Below, piece by piece: positions 43,012 through 54,513 of a stretch of DNA of 64,000 nucleotides (positions are counted from its first letter, which is position 1; each line of letters opens with the position of its first letter). Under the pieces are notes generated by a model. That model worked only from the letters and a program-made list of their open reading frames with translations, was not told where the DNA came from and did not search any database. A program made the position numbers and the translations under genes. The stretch is from positions 37,926,357 through 37,990,356 of the forward strand of contig CM046443.1 of NCBI GenBank assembly GCA_025506515.1, given 5' to 3'. The DNA comes from Flaveria trinervia. Its lineage: Eukaryota > Streptophyta > Magnoliopsida > Asterales > Asteraceae.

Positions 43012-44954
43012 TTACTTTAATGTCTGACATTCTTCATAAGCTCCTCAAACCTCTAGTACTTCTCCTCTCTAGTAACTCCTGCATGTATTTCAAATGCAAA
43101 GCAGAGTCATATAACATTTTGCAACTAGAGGGCTTGTACAATATCTTGCGCATCATAGAATAGTGTCCACTTGTACAATGTGTAGACATCTTCTGCTGAC
43201 AAGTTTGCAAGCCACATTAGGTTGAATACCCAGATAGTTTCCATTTTTCCTTCTCTATTTAGAACTATGACCGCTTCGCCTATTCTCCAATCATAATACC
43301 ACCATTTAAAGTGTGGAGTGAAGTCCTATGGCATTTCCCTAATGGAATCTTCGAAATTGTGCATGGGGAACTCCATTTCAGCACGACTTTAGGCTTTCCA
43401 GATATGGGATCCACTTCAGACCTACGGATGTATCTCTTCAGTTGTTGACGTTTGAATTTTACCCATCTGCTATGGTATTCCTTCTTTAGAGCAGCCTCAA
43501 ACCAACCTGACATCTTTCTAGGATAAACATATAGCAGATTTAAGTGTGCCAGTTGATTGAGCTATAAACCAGGGAGAGTCTTCACATCATGTGGATATTT
43601 GAAGTACTCTATTTCTTTTTCCCTTTTTACAGCATAAACATTTAGATCCTCAAAATACGCCCACACAATAATCTTGCCAGACAACTTCAGATGTTTATTG
43701 ACCTTGTATAGTTTGGTGTAGGCATTTTGCTTTTGAGTTGTGTGTTTGGCTCGTATCTCAGCAAAACAAGCTACCCATTCAGCCTTCTTTAGATCAACAT
43801 CTGCATTCGAGGCTTGTGCTTGGCTTTCATCCTTATTTGTTTCTTTCTCCATCTCATCCAGTTTTTCAAATGTAACGGTATCCCTGGACTCACCCTGGCG
43901 TCCACCTACCGCCGCAAGCCCTCTTTCAGTGGCAACCACCTTACTGCCCACTGTCTTCACAAGTGGCTCCTCATCCGACTCCTCCTTCTCATCTATCTGA
44001 AAGTCGGGGTGGAGTGGAGCCGGCTCAAATCCACCTGGAGCCTCACTACCTTGACCATCACCATGGTCGTCGTCGTCATTGTCTAAATCATCCGTGGGTA
44101 GCTCAATAGGCTAGACGTCTGAGTCACTCTCATTATGAAGCCACTTCTTGTGAAAGGTGCCACGTAATCAGCATTGGCTAGGTGCCCGAACAATCTCCTA
44201 ATAGGGGGTTTCACCTGCTTCCCCCTGTACACCTTCATCCTTCCCAGAGTGTTGTCATCCATTACCTCTAACATCACTGCATCGTCCTTCTCCTTGGGCA
44301 GTAAGGGGAGCTTCTCATCTATGATCATCTGGAAGAACCTTGGATACATGCAAAAGCTCTCCTTACCCTTGGCCTCAAGGTTCTCGATCAGGTAAGAGAA
44401 AATCATGTTGGAGAAGCTAGTGGGGTGATTCAACACCAGTGCCACGTACACATTCTAGATTTGGTCAGATAGATCATCAAATCCACCCCTCTGTGAAGCA
44501 ATGCACTTTAGAACGACATGTGCCAGATACTTGAACTAGGGACACAGGTTGCTTTTGTTTAGCACACCTACGTTGATGTCCCCAGTGTACTTCATCCTTA
44601 GAAAACATCCCCTTACAGTTAGAGGATGTAACCTGGTTGGGTGGGCAGCATCATCACCCAGGTCCAGTACCTATCTAAGGTCTACCATAGTCACCTCAAT
44701 CTCTTGCCCAAAAATGGTGCTCCGAATGTAGTAGTGCTCAGTAGATCTGTCAACTAATGCACCCTCTCAGAAGGCCTATTGTATAGACCGGTAGGGTGTG
44801 CATGGAGCAAATATGGTTTGTAGATCCTTGATCGCCTCAAAAATGCAAAAATACCAATAAACTCAGTAGCATTCCTTGTAGTGGCATCCAAGTGAGCACA
44901 AATGTTGTGCTTGGTGTTGATGATCCACCTATCTGCCATGTTTCTGTAACACAA
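43012..44954 (-). pseudogene. SIRE B aORF with internal deletion
   Basis: It starts MCYRNMADRW (44954) as in SIRE A. The N-terminal domain, YLIENLEAKGKESFCMYPRF and TLGRMKVYRGKQVKP match A. Near 43875 the text goes directly from GGRQGESRDT to FEKLDEMEKETNK, whereas A has about 1.35 kb between these points, containing the Thr-rich, coiled-coil and Asp-rich segments. The C-terminal domain (NAYTKLYKVNKHLKLSGKI, MSGWFEAAL, KPKVVLKW) follows. Stops occur at about 43560 and 43320 and elsewhere. Confidence 0.75.
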
Positions 44955-45053
44955 AAAACATAAACATGAGATTAGTCCTTAACGAAAACTGTTGAAATTT
45001 AAGCTGTTACGAGATCAGTCTGGTTCAATTGTGCGATTGAATCATACAACTCA

Positions 45054-45170
45054 GTTCAGTCAGGCGATTGAGCATGCGGTTGAGTTCAATCGGGCGACTG
45101 AGCATGCGGCTAAGTTCAATCGGGCGATTGAGCATGCGGTTGAGTTCAATCAGGCGATTGAGCTCATACA
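45054..45170. repeat. 30-bp tandem repeat made of palindrome-family motifs
   Basis: About 3.9 units of gttcaatcgggcgactgagc plus atgcggttga, at steps of exactly 30 bases (45054, 45084, 45114, 45144). Units differ at a few positions (cagg/cggg, gattg/gactg). Each unit combines the CAATC...GATTG palindrome with an atgcgg word. SIRE A has no such regular array. Confidence 0.88.
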
Positions 45171-45649
45171 CCTTGTTCATTCGGCCGATTGAGTCATTCA
45201 CCCAGCTCATTCATGCGATTGAAGTTCATTCGGAGTGTCTGTTCGCATAACTCTCTGTTTGACACTCCAACCTTGAATCTAGGTCAAAACTTGATGTTAA
45301 ACATTGTGTTTAGACTCGTTTGGTTCGAAGGGACCATAACTATCATTATATGTCCTTCATTTCAATGATTTTGCACGTTTAGGTGGTCTATTTAAAGGTT
45401 TTTACATATTTCTTGATTTTAATCAAATTGGGCCCATTAGGGTTTGATAAGACCATGCATTTTGTGCGATTTCATTCACTAATTACCTGTAGAAGATGAG
45501 AATACACGTTAGTAACACAATCTCAGTGTGAAATCAACTAAATCAAATTATGGCAGAGTATGTTCGTTTTGTGCGATTTGGGAGCGATTGAAGGGTGATG
45601 AGAATAAGTGACCGACTTTAGCCCTATTTTTACTTATTTTATCTTTAGT

Positions 45650-45930
45650 CGGGCGACTGGACCTAGTCGCACGCTTCATTCGGGCGACTGGGGCTCAGTC
45701 GTGCGACTGGCTCAGTCGGTCACATCCATTCGTGCTACTTGGGTTCAGTCGTGCGACTGACTCAGTCGGTCTCCTCCATTCGTGCGATTGGTTCATTCTG
45801 ATGATCCAATCGCATGAATTGACCCAAGCTGATGCTCTAATCATACATTTGGTCCATAAGTATGGTTCAATGATGCGATTGACTCATACTCATGATCCAA
45901 TCGTACGAATGGCTAAGACTTATGAGTTTC
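45650..45930. repeat. Second palindrome cluster, SIRE B spacer
   Basis: Includes CAGTCGTGCGACTG at 45696-45709 and again at 45746-45759, 50 bases apart, among weaker copies (cattcgggcgactgg, ccattcgtgcgattgg). Confidence 0.8.
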
Positions 45931-45989
45931 ATCTCATGCACTTTCAAACACTTAACTTGTTAATTATTAAAAAGACATTATGACCGTTG

Positions 45990-46088
45990 ATCATCTCAGA
46001 CATGACCTTTTTAATTTGAAAAACCGTTGATAACCTCAGACGTGATTCTTTTAACTTAAAACCCGATTGCTCACCTCAAACGTGACTC
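45990..46088 (-). repeat. Run of three CTGAG-loop hairpins in SIRE B
   Basis: On plus: GATCAT-ctcaga-CATGAC (45990-46007), GATAAC-ctcaga-CGTGATT (46029-46047) and GCTCAC-ctcaaa-CGTGAC (about 46069-46086). Loop text matches the SIRE A run on the opposite strand, and spacing is about 40 bases as in A. Confidence 0.7.
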
Positions 46089-46694
46089 CTTTTAGTGAGT
46101 GATTCTCAGATTGAATTCAGATGCATAGTCCGATTTTTACCTACCAAATGACTAAATATAATTCAATAAAAACAACTAGAAATTTATAACAAAACCAACA
46201 CATATTTTTGTATTTTTTGAATGGATATGGATTTAAACCTATTAGAGTACTTCTAACCGATTTTACTTCCCGGACAGCATAGCTTCAATTCAGTTTTATC
46301 ATTCTGGTACAATTCATTATGGAATCATACAAGTATATCAGAATCATTAAGGACCTTTTAAAAACTATTTTGATGATATATTCTTGTTTTTCACTGAGAG
46401 TCAATAGCAATTTTAGGAAATCATACTAAAGCTACAAGATGCACACAATGATTTTGACTTTCAAGAACTGCAGCTCACGATGATTGTCAGTATACTTGTC
46501 CTCTTAAATCCATACACAGATTTTTGACACACATTGGTGATGAGTTAAGGTTTAATTATTTCAACAAGCATTTGTGGCAGCATTTGTGGATCCCATGCTT
46601 ATATGGTAATCAACGTTCCTCAGGAGATTTTTGAGTGGTCTATGGGTATATTTCAAGAAGAAACTATTCTAAGAGCTTTTAAAGAGATGCCAAG

Positions 46695-46798
46695 CCTCAG
46701 GTCAGTGCCATCGCACAACAGAGAGGCGCAAACAACAATGAATTCTTAATATTTAGGTTATGCTTATCCTCAGGTAGTGCCACCGCACAGCAGAGAGG
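46695..46798 (-). repeat. Duplicated hairpin cassette in SIRE B spacer
   Basis: Two units (46695-46726 and 46768-46798), each cctcaggt...gtgcca.cgcac...agagagg on plus, equal the SIRE A units on the minus strand. GTGC/GCAC pairing is kept in both. Unit spacing is 73 bases (75 in A). The outer inverted repeat around one unit is weaker here (aggttatg / acaacct). Confidence 0.78.
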
Positions 46799-47452
46799 CA
46801 CACAACCTATCTTCTTGTTAGAGCATTTATTTTTCTTTTACACATAACGCACCAACAACATAAGTTATTAGCTTGATTGCATTTAGAATTTTTACACGTG
46901 CTTTGCTCATATTTGTGGTCATCCACACACATTTGTTGCGTTTATTTTGCTCTTCACCCCTCATTGGAACTACGTTGATTGTGTTAACCAGGGATAAGAT
47001 GGGTACTCCAAGCGAGTTGAACAACTTAGTTGAATTTTAAACCACCAATGAGGTCTACTTATCTATCGTGTTGAATTACTGACATGTCATATAATGAACT
47101 ACTAGCCTCTAGGTCTACTTTCTTTATCTTACCTTGGTAGCATACTAGTTTTACTATCATTTTTCCTTTATATTGCTTAGACTTTTCAGACTAAAAATTT
47201 GAATTTTGCATCTTAATCAGTTAAACTCTTTTGAAGTCCCAAATAATCAGTTTCCTGTGTACTATCATTTTGCATAAATGTTGAATCAGTATCACAGATA
47301 TGATTACTTTCCTTCAAGCTAAGTTGTCCTTCTCCCTCGTTTTTTTAAGTAATTAAATAAAGCATCTAATTTAATACTAATCTAACCTATTGTCCACCTA
47401 AAATTCTAAAACCGAAAATATTTTTTTTGTTTTTGGATTTTGTAGAGAGGAA

Positions 47453-47483
47453 AATTAAATTAAATTAAATTAAATTAAATTAA
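47453..47483. repeat. (TAAAT)n microsatellite
   Basis: About six perfect units of taaat/attaa followed by an A run lie between pol and the spacer structures of SIRE B. The corresponding place in SIRE A is merely T-rich. Confidence 0.9.
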
Positions 47484-47530
47484 AAAAAATTGTCGGACTA
47501 GGCATTTTCTTCATTTGTGATCACATCAAT

Positions 47531-49010
47531 TTAACTTTTCACACCATTGACCTCTAATGCATATAAAAACTTCAGTTTATTAAATTCTTTTGTATAGAGG
47601 TCGGCGCGTTGAAAATCCGTATTTAAGTTAACCACATCGATCAATTACTTTTCAAAACAGTCACGTATAAAGTGATACTTAATACCGATGTGTTTCGTTT
47701 TAGGATGTTGGACTGGATTTTTTGTTACGGCTATAGCAATAGAATTAACAACATAGATAGGAGTGTTAGAAAATTGAAAACCGTAGTAGCGCATTTGTTG
47801 TTGAATCCAGATGATTTGTGAACAGAAACTAGCAGCAGCAACGTATTCAGCTTCAAATGTTGACAGAGCAATGGACGTCTGCTTCTTCCACTGCGAGGTG
47901 ACTAACCATCTACCAAAGAACTGACATTCTACTGATATTGACTTGTAATTCATTTTGCATCTGCCATAATCTGAGTCACTATACGCTGTAATCTCAAAAT
48001 CATCATTCTGAGGATACCACAACCCAAGTGTTGGAGTACCCTTCAGATAACGGAAAATCTGTTTAACAACTATGAGATGGTTGACTTTTGGTTTCGCCTA
48101 ATATCTGGAACAAAAACACTTGCATACATGATATCAGGACGAGATGCTATGAGATACATAAAGGATCCAATCATTCCACTATACATTATAGCATCAACCA
48201 GATCACTATGTTTGTCGGGTGCCACATTGTGGCTCGTGGCAAGTGGAGTTCTAGCAACTGAAGCATTCTCCATGTCAAACCAACTGAGGATGTCCCCTAC
48301 ATATTTAGTCTGATGCAGGAAGATTCCTTTTGGTGTCTAATCCACCTGTAATCCTAGGAAGAACTTCATCTCCCCCATTGCACTCATCTCAAACTCTGCT
48401 TTCATTACAGATTCAAATTCTTCACATAACTCTTCGTTTTTGGATCCGAAGATTATGTCATCAACATAAATCTGTACTAGCAGTAAGTCACCGTCATTTT
48501 CTTTGATGAACAGTATGCAGTCAATAACTCCTCTGCGAAAACTGTGTTTCACCAGATGAGATAAGAGTTTCTCATACCATGCTCTAGGGGCTCAATGGAG
48601 CCCGTAGAGAGCCTTATCAAGCTTGTAAACTCTGTCCTGATATAAGGATCCTCAAATCCTTTGGTTTGACTTACATACACTGTCTTACGGATTTCACCAT
48701 GAAAGAACGCACTCTTTACAACTAGTTGATAAACTTTGATCTTCATGTAAGATGCATAGGCTAGGAAGATACAGATTGCTTCCATTCTAGCCACAGGTGC
48801 AAACACTTCATTGTAATAAATTCCTTCAACTTGTCTAAAACCATGAACAACAAGTCAAGCCTTGTTTCTAATTATGACCCCTTGGTCATCTTTCTTGCAT
48901 TTCAACCCATTTGGTGCCAATTATTTAACACCTTTTAGTCTATCCACCAGTGTCCATACTCCTAACTTTTTGAATTGAAGGAGTTCTTCTTGCATGGCAC
49001 TCGCCCATGC
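47531..49010 (-). pseudogene. SIRE B reverse transcriptase and RNase H
   Basis: RT motifs on the minus strand: NEVFAPVARMEAICIFLAYA, QLVVKSAFFHGEIRKTVYV (the Asp of the usual LDVK is Val), and the catalytic box QIYVDDIIFGS. RNase H text is FEITAYSDSDYGRCKMNYKS (first Asp), LSTFEAEYVAAASFC (Glu) and YVVNSIAIAVTKNPVQ, where the usual Asp of VDN is Val. Pol ends with a TAA at 47531-47533. A few stops and frameshifts separate the open stretches, so the enzyme is not functional as written. Confidence 0.87.
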
Positions 49011-50870
49011 CTTATCGTTTAAGGCTTCACTTACATATTTTGGCTCAAATTGAGACACAAAACATCGATAAGCATCGTCGTGAAGATAGCCTTTTTCCAT
49101 GACTAAGGCATAATCAGCTGAATATAGCTGATTTCTTGTCTGTACTCCCGATGTACGTCTGCTATGACGTTGTCCAAAGGACGATATACATTAATTCGAG
49201 ATCCGGGAGTAGTGGGTACAACTACTTCCTAATCCAGGTTTTGAATTCTTGGTTCAGTAGGGTAGTCGTTGGAGTGTGAGGTTTTGAAGTGTCAAAGGCA
49301 TCAACATCTGATGCTTTTGTACTTTCAGCAGCAGGAAGTTGTTCCTCGTGATCCACCTGATCATTCTCCACATCTTCTTCGTCAGAGGAGGAGTCACTTA
49401 CCTTAAGTGCTCCCCCTGAAGGACTAGCAGACTCACCTTTTGAACTTGATGTTGGCGAGTCTAGTGACAATGTGTTTAAGACATCGTACATCATTTTGGT
49501 CGATAACTCATCATCAGGAGGGGAGAGAGGGATGTTGAAGGACTTAAAGAAGCCATCATAATCAAAGAAAAATGTGGGTCCCTTTCCAGCAGGGGGTGGT
49601 GTATCTCTGAACGTCAACGTTGCACCACACTTCTACTTGACCCATTGAGTCGTTAAAAACTCTCTTGTTCGGTATGTTGTATCCTAGAAATATCCCTTCT
49701 TCAGCCTTCTCACTAAACTTCCCTGACTGAGTTTTCTTCAGCAGCATACATGGTGTGCTAAATGGTTTGAGATACTCCAGATTAGGTTTACATCGCTAGA
49801 GCAACTCAGAACACGTTTTACCATGATGTTTGACCACCAATACTCGATTAAGGGTGTAACATGCATTGGCAACTGCCTCATTCCAAAATTAGATGTGCAG
49901 TTTCGAGTCTGCTAGTATCGTTCTTGTTGTCTCTATCAAGCTCATGTTCTTTCGTTCAGCAACTCCGTTCATTTGTGGAGTGTAGGCAGAAGTGAACTCA
50001 TGTACAACTTCTTTCTCTTTGCAGAATGCCTCCATCCACTGGTTCTTGAACTCCATGCCGTTGTCTGAGCGAATCTGTCGCATTTTCAGCTTGTAGAGAG
50101 ATTCCAATGTGGTTACCAGCTATTTGAACGATTCAAATGTCTTTGATTTGGATTTCGAAAACATTACCCAAGAGTATCTGGAGTAGTCATCAGTGACTAC
50201 ATATACAAATCACCAGCGATGCTCTTGGTGCTCACAGGACCAAACATATCCATGTGTAGAAGTTCTAGAGGCAATTCAATGGAATTTACTTTCTTTGCCT
50301 TGTGAGACTTCTTGGTCTATTTATCATTCTTACACGCTACACAAAAATCCGGAAGTTTAAAATTCTTAACATTTACTCCATTTACTAAATCATTTTGAAT
50401 CAGATGATTCATCTACCGTGGATTTATGTGTCCCATTCTCCTGTTCCTAGAGATCGAGTCCCGTTCTGTTGCCTTTGACAAGAAGCATTGCACTTGATGG
50501 TCGGTTGTGGAGGCTTTTGATAGATCCAAGACATATAAGTCATTATATCTTGATGCTAACATTAAGATTTGGTCCTCTGGGATAATGTAATCCTTCTTCA
50601 ATACATAGCACTTCTTGTTGTCAAAAAAAACTTTGAATCCATTGTCACAGATCTGGGAGACTGAAAGCAAGTTATTTTGTAGTTGTTGAACGTAGTTGAA
50701 CTTATCAAATTTGACTTTCTGGTTTCCCACTTCGCCTTGAGCGGTGATGTATCCTCCTTTATTTCCAGCCCCCTTTAATTTGTTTGACATTTGAAAGAAG
50801 ATACAGGTTCCCGGTCATGTGCCTAGACGCCCCACTATCAACAATCCAGGTGTTTGTGATAGCACTGTAA
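49011..50870 (-). pseudogene. SIRE B protease, GAG-pre-integrase, integrase and linker
   Basis: The protease motif WIVDSGASRHMTGN is at about 50808-50850. GAG-pre-integrase text (SISRNRRMGHINPR) is at 50413-50460. The integrase core shows HMDMFG (first Asp, about 50250), IRSDNGMEFKNQWMEAFC (second Asp) and MNGVAERKNMSL (Glu), all three catalytic residues present. The acidic linker (SDSSSDEEDVENDQVDHEEQ) follows at about 49350. Frame breaks occur near 50340, 50200, 49890 and 49630. Confidence 0.85.
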
Positions 50871-53232
50871 TTGACACTGTGCACATCTAGAGGAAATTAT
50901 CAGTTTAGGTTGGGACCCAAGCCTTAACTAGCTTGCGTGACCCAGAGGAATCACATATCATAAACTCGACCCACTGTCCATTTGAGGGTGAGGGCATATC
51001 ATTCTTCTTCTTGTTCTCATTATCAGACACTAGGCTTGACTTTTCTTTCCATAGGCCAGATTTGTGTAAGGTCTGTTTGTGATAAATAGACGACTGGCTT
51101 ACAATTTGAACTCTAGGTTCATTAATTCTTTTTGGTGGAGTAATAGAACTCCTTTTCTAAGAACTTGGTTTATTATCATAAAGTTCAATTTTTTTTTCTG
51201 GGAATCTAATAATAAGGAAAATTAGAAGCGATGTGTCCTCTCTTTTTAGAACTATAGCATGATCTACCTTCTACATGTTGGGGAAATTGTTTATTTGGGG
51301 TTGAGTGTGATACAGGTGCAACACGAGTCTTGTTAGGTTCAGTCATTTCTCGTTTAGATGTTTCTGCTTCTTTAACAAAATTAATTGTTTGAACATTTTT
51401 AACATGTTTAACCTTTAGCTCATTTGGACTTTGATATGTAACACTGGTTTGGTTAACTGGTTTTGTCACTTTGGGTTTAGAAGATGACATGTGTGAACCT
51501 GACTTTACATTAACCTTTTCAAATTGTTCATCCAAATTAACAATAGGCATCTTGCCTTTTGCTTTCGAAGTATCCTTTTCTGTTTAGTGACCAAGTTACA
51601 TTCAATACAAGCATGATTTTCAAAGAGTTGGTCTTTTGTACTTACCTGTGAAGACTCGGTTGAATCGCCATCAATGTAGAGTTTAACTCTTCGGATGTCG
51701 GAGATTCTAAACATGTAATTCTGAGTTCTTCTTCAATTAGGTGATTGACCACATTCACAACTTCTTTATTATCTAACGTTATTTGTTCAACTGTGATTTT
51801 ACCTTCACTCGCGGAACCATCATCCAATCCTTTGACACGGGCAATGTTTGATTCACCTAGGGACATAAAACTGAAGGTCCAATCTTGTCCTTTGTCACCT
51901 TGAGCAGCCAAGGCCTTAGTCTCTTTGCTTGACGAGGTAGATCCGCTCCTGTCTTTGTCCTGATGGTTGAAGGTTGAGAACGGATTTCCGTTACCTGTTT
52001 TCTTGGGCATTACACATTCACGTTTGAAATACCCCTTTTCTCCATAATTAAAGCAGGTAACTTTGGTTTTGACGAAACCAAAGGTTGTGTCTTTTGTGGC
52101 TAGCAACTTCAGTCCTGTCTTTTTCACAAACTTTTTCGCCCTTCTGACAGCACTAGCCAAAGCCCATATTATATTCATTCTCTCTAGTTCATTTTCATCC
52201 ACCTGCTTATAGTCTTCATCTGCCAGATGGCAATTTCCAATCTTCCCTGCTACGAGACCATCATAGGAATAGACAACAGCTGCTAGGAGATCCAGGTGCT
52301 CCTTTCTTATTTCAACAGTGATATTACCGAGATTCTCGATCTTTAACTTTGTAGTGTTGGCTTTAGGCACTATATATTGGGTAGTGGATGACACTGATGT
52401 TTCTGGTACTGAAGCGGTGGTTGAGGAAGGAGCTGCTGAACTCGACACAAAGGCAGTTTGAATTGGTGCTCCTGAATAGGTTGAAGTGGGAGATGAATTA
52501 TAAAGTGAAGGATTATGGTCAAAGGATCCTTTCTGTGACCTACACTTCATCCTCAGTTCCTCCTCCCTTAATTTCAGGATGAAGACATTTATATCTAACT
52601 TTGCCAATATATTGTTCTGTCTTAGATTAGACAAATGAGTCCCATTTCCCTAGCAAACCGTCAGCAAAGCTTGACACCTTATCTTTCATAGACATTGTGA
52701 CCCCATGAGTGTGCAACTCACTCATCAGATGGTAGAATCTATCGATGATATCGGCCAAGCTTTCTTTCCCTATTGAGGAGAAGCTATCAAACTCCTTCTT
52801 GAGAGCCTTCGCCTTTAATGCCTTCAACCTTGCATTCCCGTCATATCTTTTCTCCAAAGCCTCCCATAACTTATTTTCATGTTTGTTCTCAGAAAACTGA
52901 TGAAATATGTCTTTCGGTATCGACTAAGTCAACAGGGCATACACCTTCTTCTCAGCATTGTACTTCGCTTTCTGGCTATCAGTCATACCTCCCAACGTGG
53001 GCTTAACACCATCAGCACCAACTGGCATACTATAACCTATTTCAATGGATTCCCAAAGATTTCGATTGACTCCATTTAGATAGATCTCCAACCTTTGTTT
53101 CCATTGTGGGTAGTCATCTAACGTTATAAGTATAGGTGGTTTATTATGATTCTCAATTTCATTTTCCAGAAGTAGTAGGTTCTGGATGCAAGTGTCCCTT
53201 CCGGAAGTAAACGCTGAGAACTGATCTTCCAT
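50871..53232 (-). pseudogene. SIRE B gag
   Basis: It starts MEDQFSAFTSGRDTCIQN with DDYPQWKQRLEIYLNG. The reading is interrupted by a stop near 52922, then LWEALEKRYDGNARLKALKA, MSMKDKVSSFADGL, a further stop, and a 330-codon open stretch (51642-52634) containing the knuckle CFNYGEKGYFKREC, in which one ligand Cys is Tyr. A second knuckle position (SCYSSKKRGHIASN, about 51225) is degenerate. Only about three breaks are visible in 2.3 kb. It is the best-preserved gag in the window. Confidence 0.85.
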
Positions 53233-53756
53233 CTTTATAAACTTAGAACTTTAGAACATGATTGGTTCACTTGTGTGAATGGACAGATGCGAATGAGTCA
53301 ATCGTGCAAATGGAGAAATGCGGATGACCAATGCGGATGACTTAGTCATGCGAATAAAGGGTCTGAATGGAGTGTGAAATGAATTCAATCGTGCGATTGG
53401 ATTCAGTCGTACGTATGGAGTGTGCGAATGGAGACAAGCGAATGGGATGATTCAGTCGTACGAATGAGTGAGCGGCTGAGTTCAATCATGCATATGGAGT
53501 GTGCGATTGAGTTCGGTCGTGCGATTGGGCCAATCGTGTAATTAAAGGCTGCTATTTTTGCAAAATCGAAGGTTTTTGACACTTTGACACAAAAACATGA
53601 TTTTTCAACAACCCTAATCTGTCGTATGCTAAAAAACATAAACTTTGAGACCTGGAGACGCCGAAAACAATGTTTTACTCAAAAAGGTGACTCTTTTGAA
53701 TGAAAAACGTGATTTTTACACCGAAAATAACCGAATCACACGCAAAATCAAGAGCC
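53233..53756 (-). other. SIRE B 5' leader with palindrome cluster
   Basis: About 520 non-coding bases between primer site and gag ATG. At 53270-53540 it holds copies of the palindrome family, including CAATCGTGCGATTG (53386-53399). It also has the words aaatgcggatgacc and aatgcggatgac (about 53317-53342), the very motif that fills the gypsy A LTR array. Confidence 0.7.
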
Positions 53757-53773
53757 AAATCTCTGATACTACT
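53757..53773 (-). other. SIRE B primer-binding site
   Basis: The minus strand reads AGTAGTATCAGAGATTT directly after the LTR end, matching most of a Met-tRNA-type site with one mismatch in the core (GTAGTATCAGAG). Confidence 0.75.
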
Positions 53774-54513
53774 TGTTAGGACCGTGTATATACGGAGTAC
53801 TAACTGATAATGTGTGAAACCAGATCAAATAGTGTTGAATCCTATTTGATTGGTGATCCAATCAGTGAGAATGCAATCCCGATCAATCTAACGATAAAAG
53901 AAACGTTAAGAACGAGTAGAACAAGATCATATGTGAACTATGAAATTGGAACAGGCTTTCTGGAAGTTCTGGACGGCTAGGTTACGAGTTTGTGTCAAAA
54001 GTATTCAAGTCTCTCGAATTCTCATTTTCCTACGAATTAAATGGTATTTATAGGTTAGGGTTATCCAATCGTACGACTGAACCATTAGCATGGTTCAGTC
54101 ATTCGACTGAATCTTGCAATTGATCCATACGCACGACTGAAGGTTCAGTCGTGTGACTGAGTCAATCTTATGTCTCAATCGTGCGACTGATCCAGTCTCC
54201 TAGTTTAGTCGTTCAACTAGTCTATTAGCATGAAGTATTCATGCGTACAGTCCATTAGCATGGTCCATTCGCATGAAGACTCATATGACTAAGTTTGAAC
54301 ACATTTCTCAATCATTATTGACTAAGAACTATGCATAACAACCTCAAATATATATAGTTAGTTCAATATACTTTATCACAGAATAAACAATGACACATTA
54401 AACTTATAAGCATCAATCATATATTGTATTTCATTCAACTCATTCATTACATATGTGTAAGACATGACAGACATTTACATTAAGCTCATAAACTAGGTAC
54501 ATATGTATCAACA
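53774..54513 (-). repeat. SIRE B 5' LTR (element sense)
   Basis: 740 bp, partner of 42293-42991, with TATA at 54045-54052 and palindrome cluster at about 54070-54290. The differences from the other LTR are point changes and a few short insertions. Confidence 0.92.

Larger units (their letters stand above)
44955..47530 (-). other. SIRE B spacer between pol and aORF
   Basis: 2.6 kb, non-coding, with the same series of structures as SIRE A in reverse: palindrome cluster with a 30-bp tandem repeat (45000-45200), a second palindrome cluster (45650-45930), hairpin run (45990-46088), duplicated hairpin cassette (46695-46798), then the T-rich/AT-rich part near pol with a (taaat)n microsatellite (47453-47483). 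Confidence 0.7.
42293..54513 (-). mobile_element. SIRE/Maximus-like Copia element B, nearly complete
   Basis: The element is 12.2 kb with LTRs 42293-42991 and 53774-54513 and a perfect 5-bp duplication cttcc (42288-42292, 54514-54518) inside RNase H of gypsy B. On the minus strand: primer site, leader (53233-53752), gag (to about 50871), protease-integrase, RT-RNase H (to 47531), spacer (44955-47530), aORF (43012-44954), polypurine tract and 3' LTR. It has far fewer stops than SIRE A and serves as the reference for that family. It is the only element here with every part in place, although its aORF has an internal deletion relative to A. Confidence 0.93.

Noticed and set aside
45054..45170. 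CRISPR-like array
   Set aside because: Units are directly adjacent at 30-base steps with no unique spacers, in plant retrotransposon DNA.
45025..45250. Repetitive proteins on both strands of the 30-bp array
   Set aside because: The 30-base period keeps all frames open on repetition; there is no domain and the region is non-coding in SIRE A.
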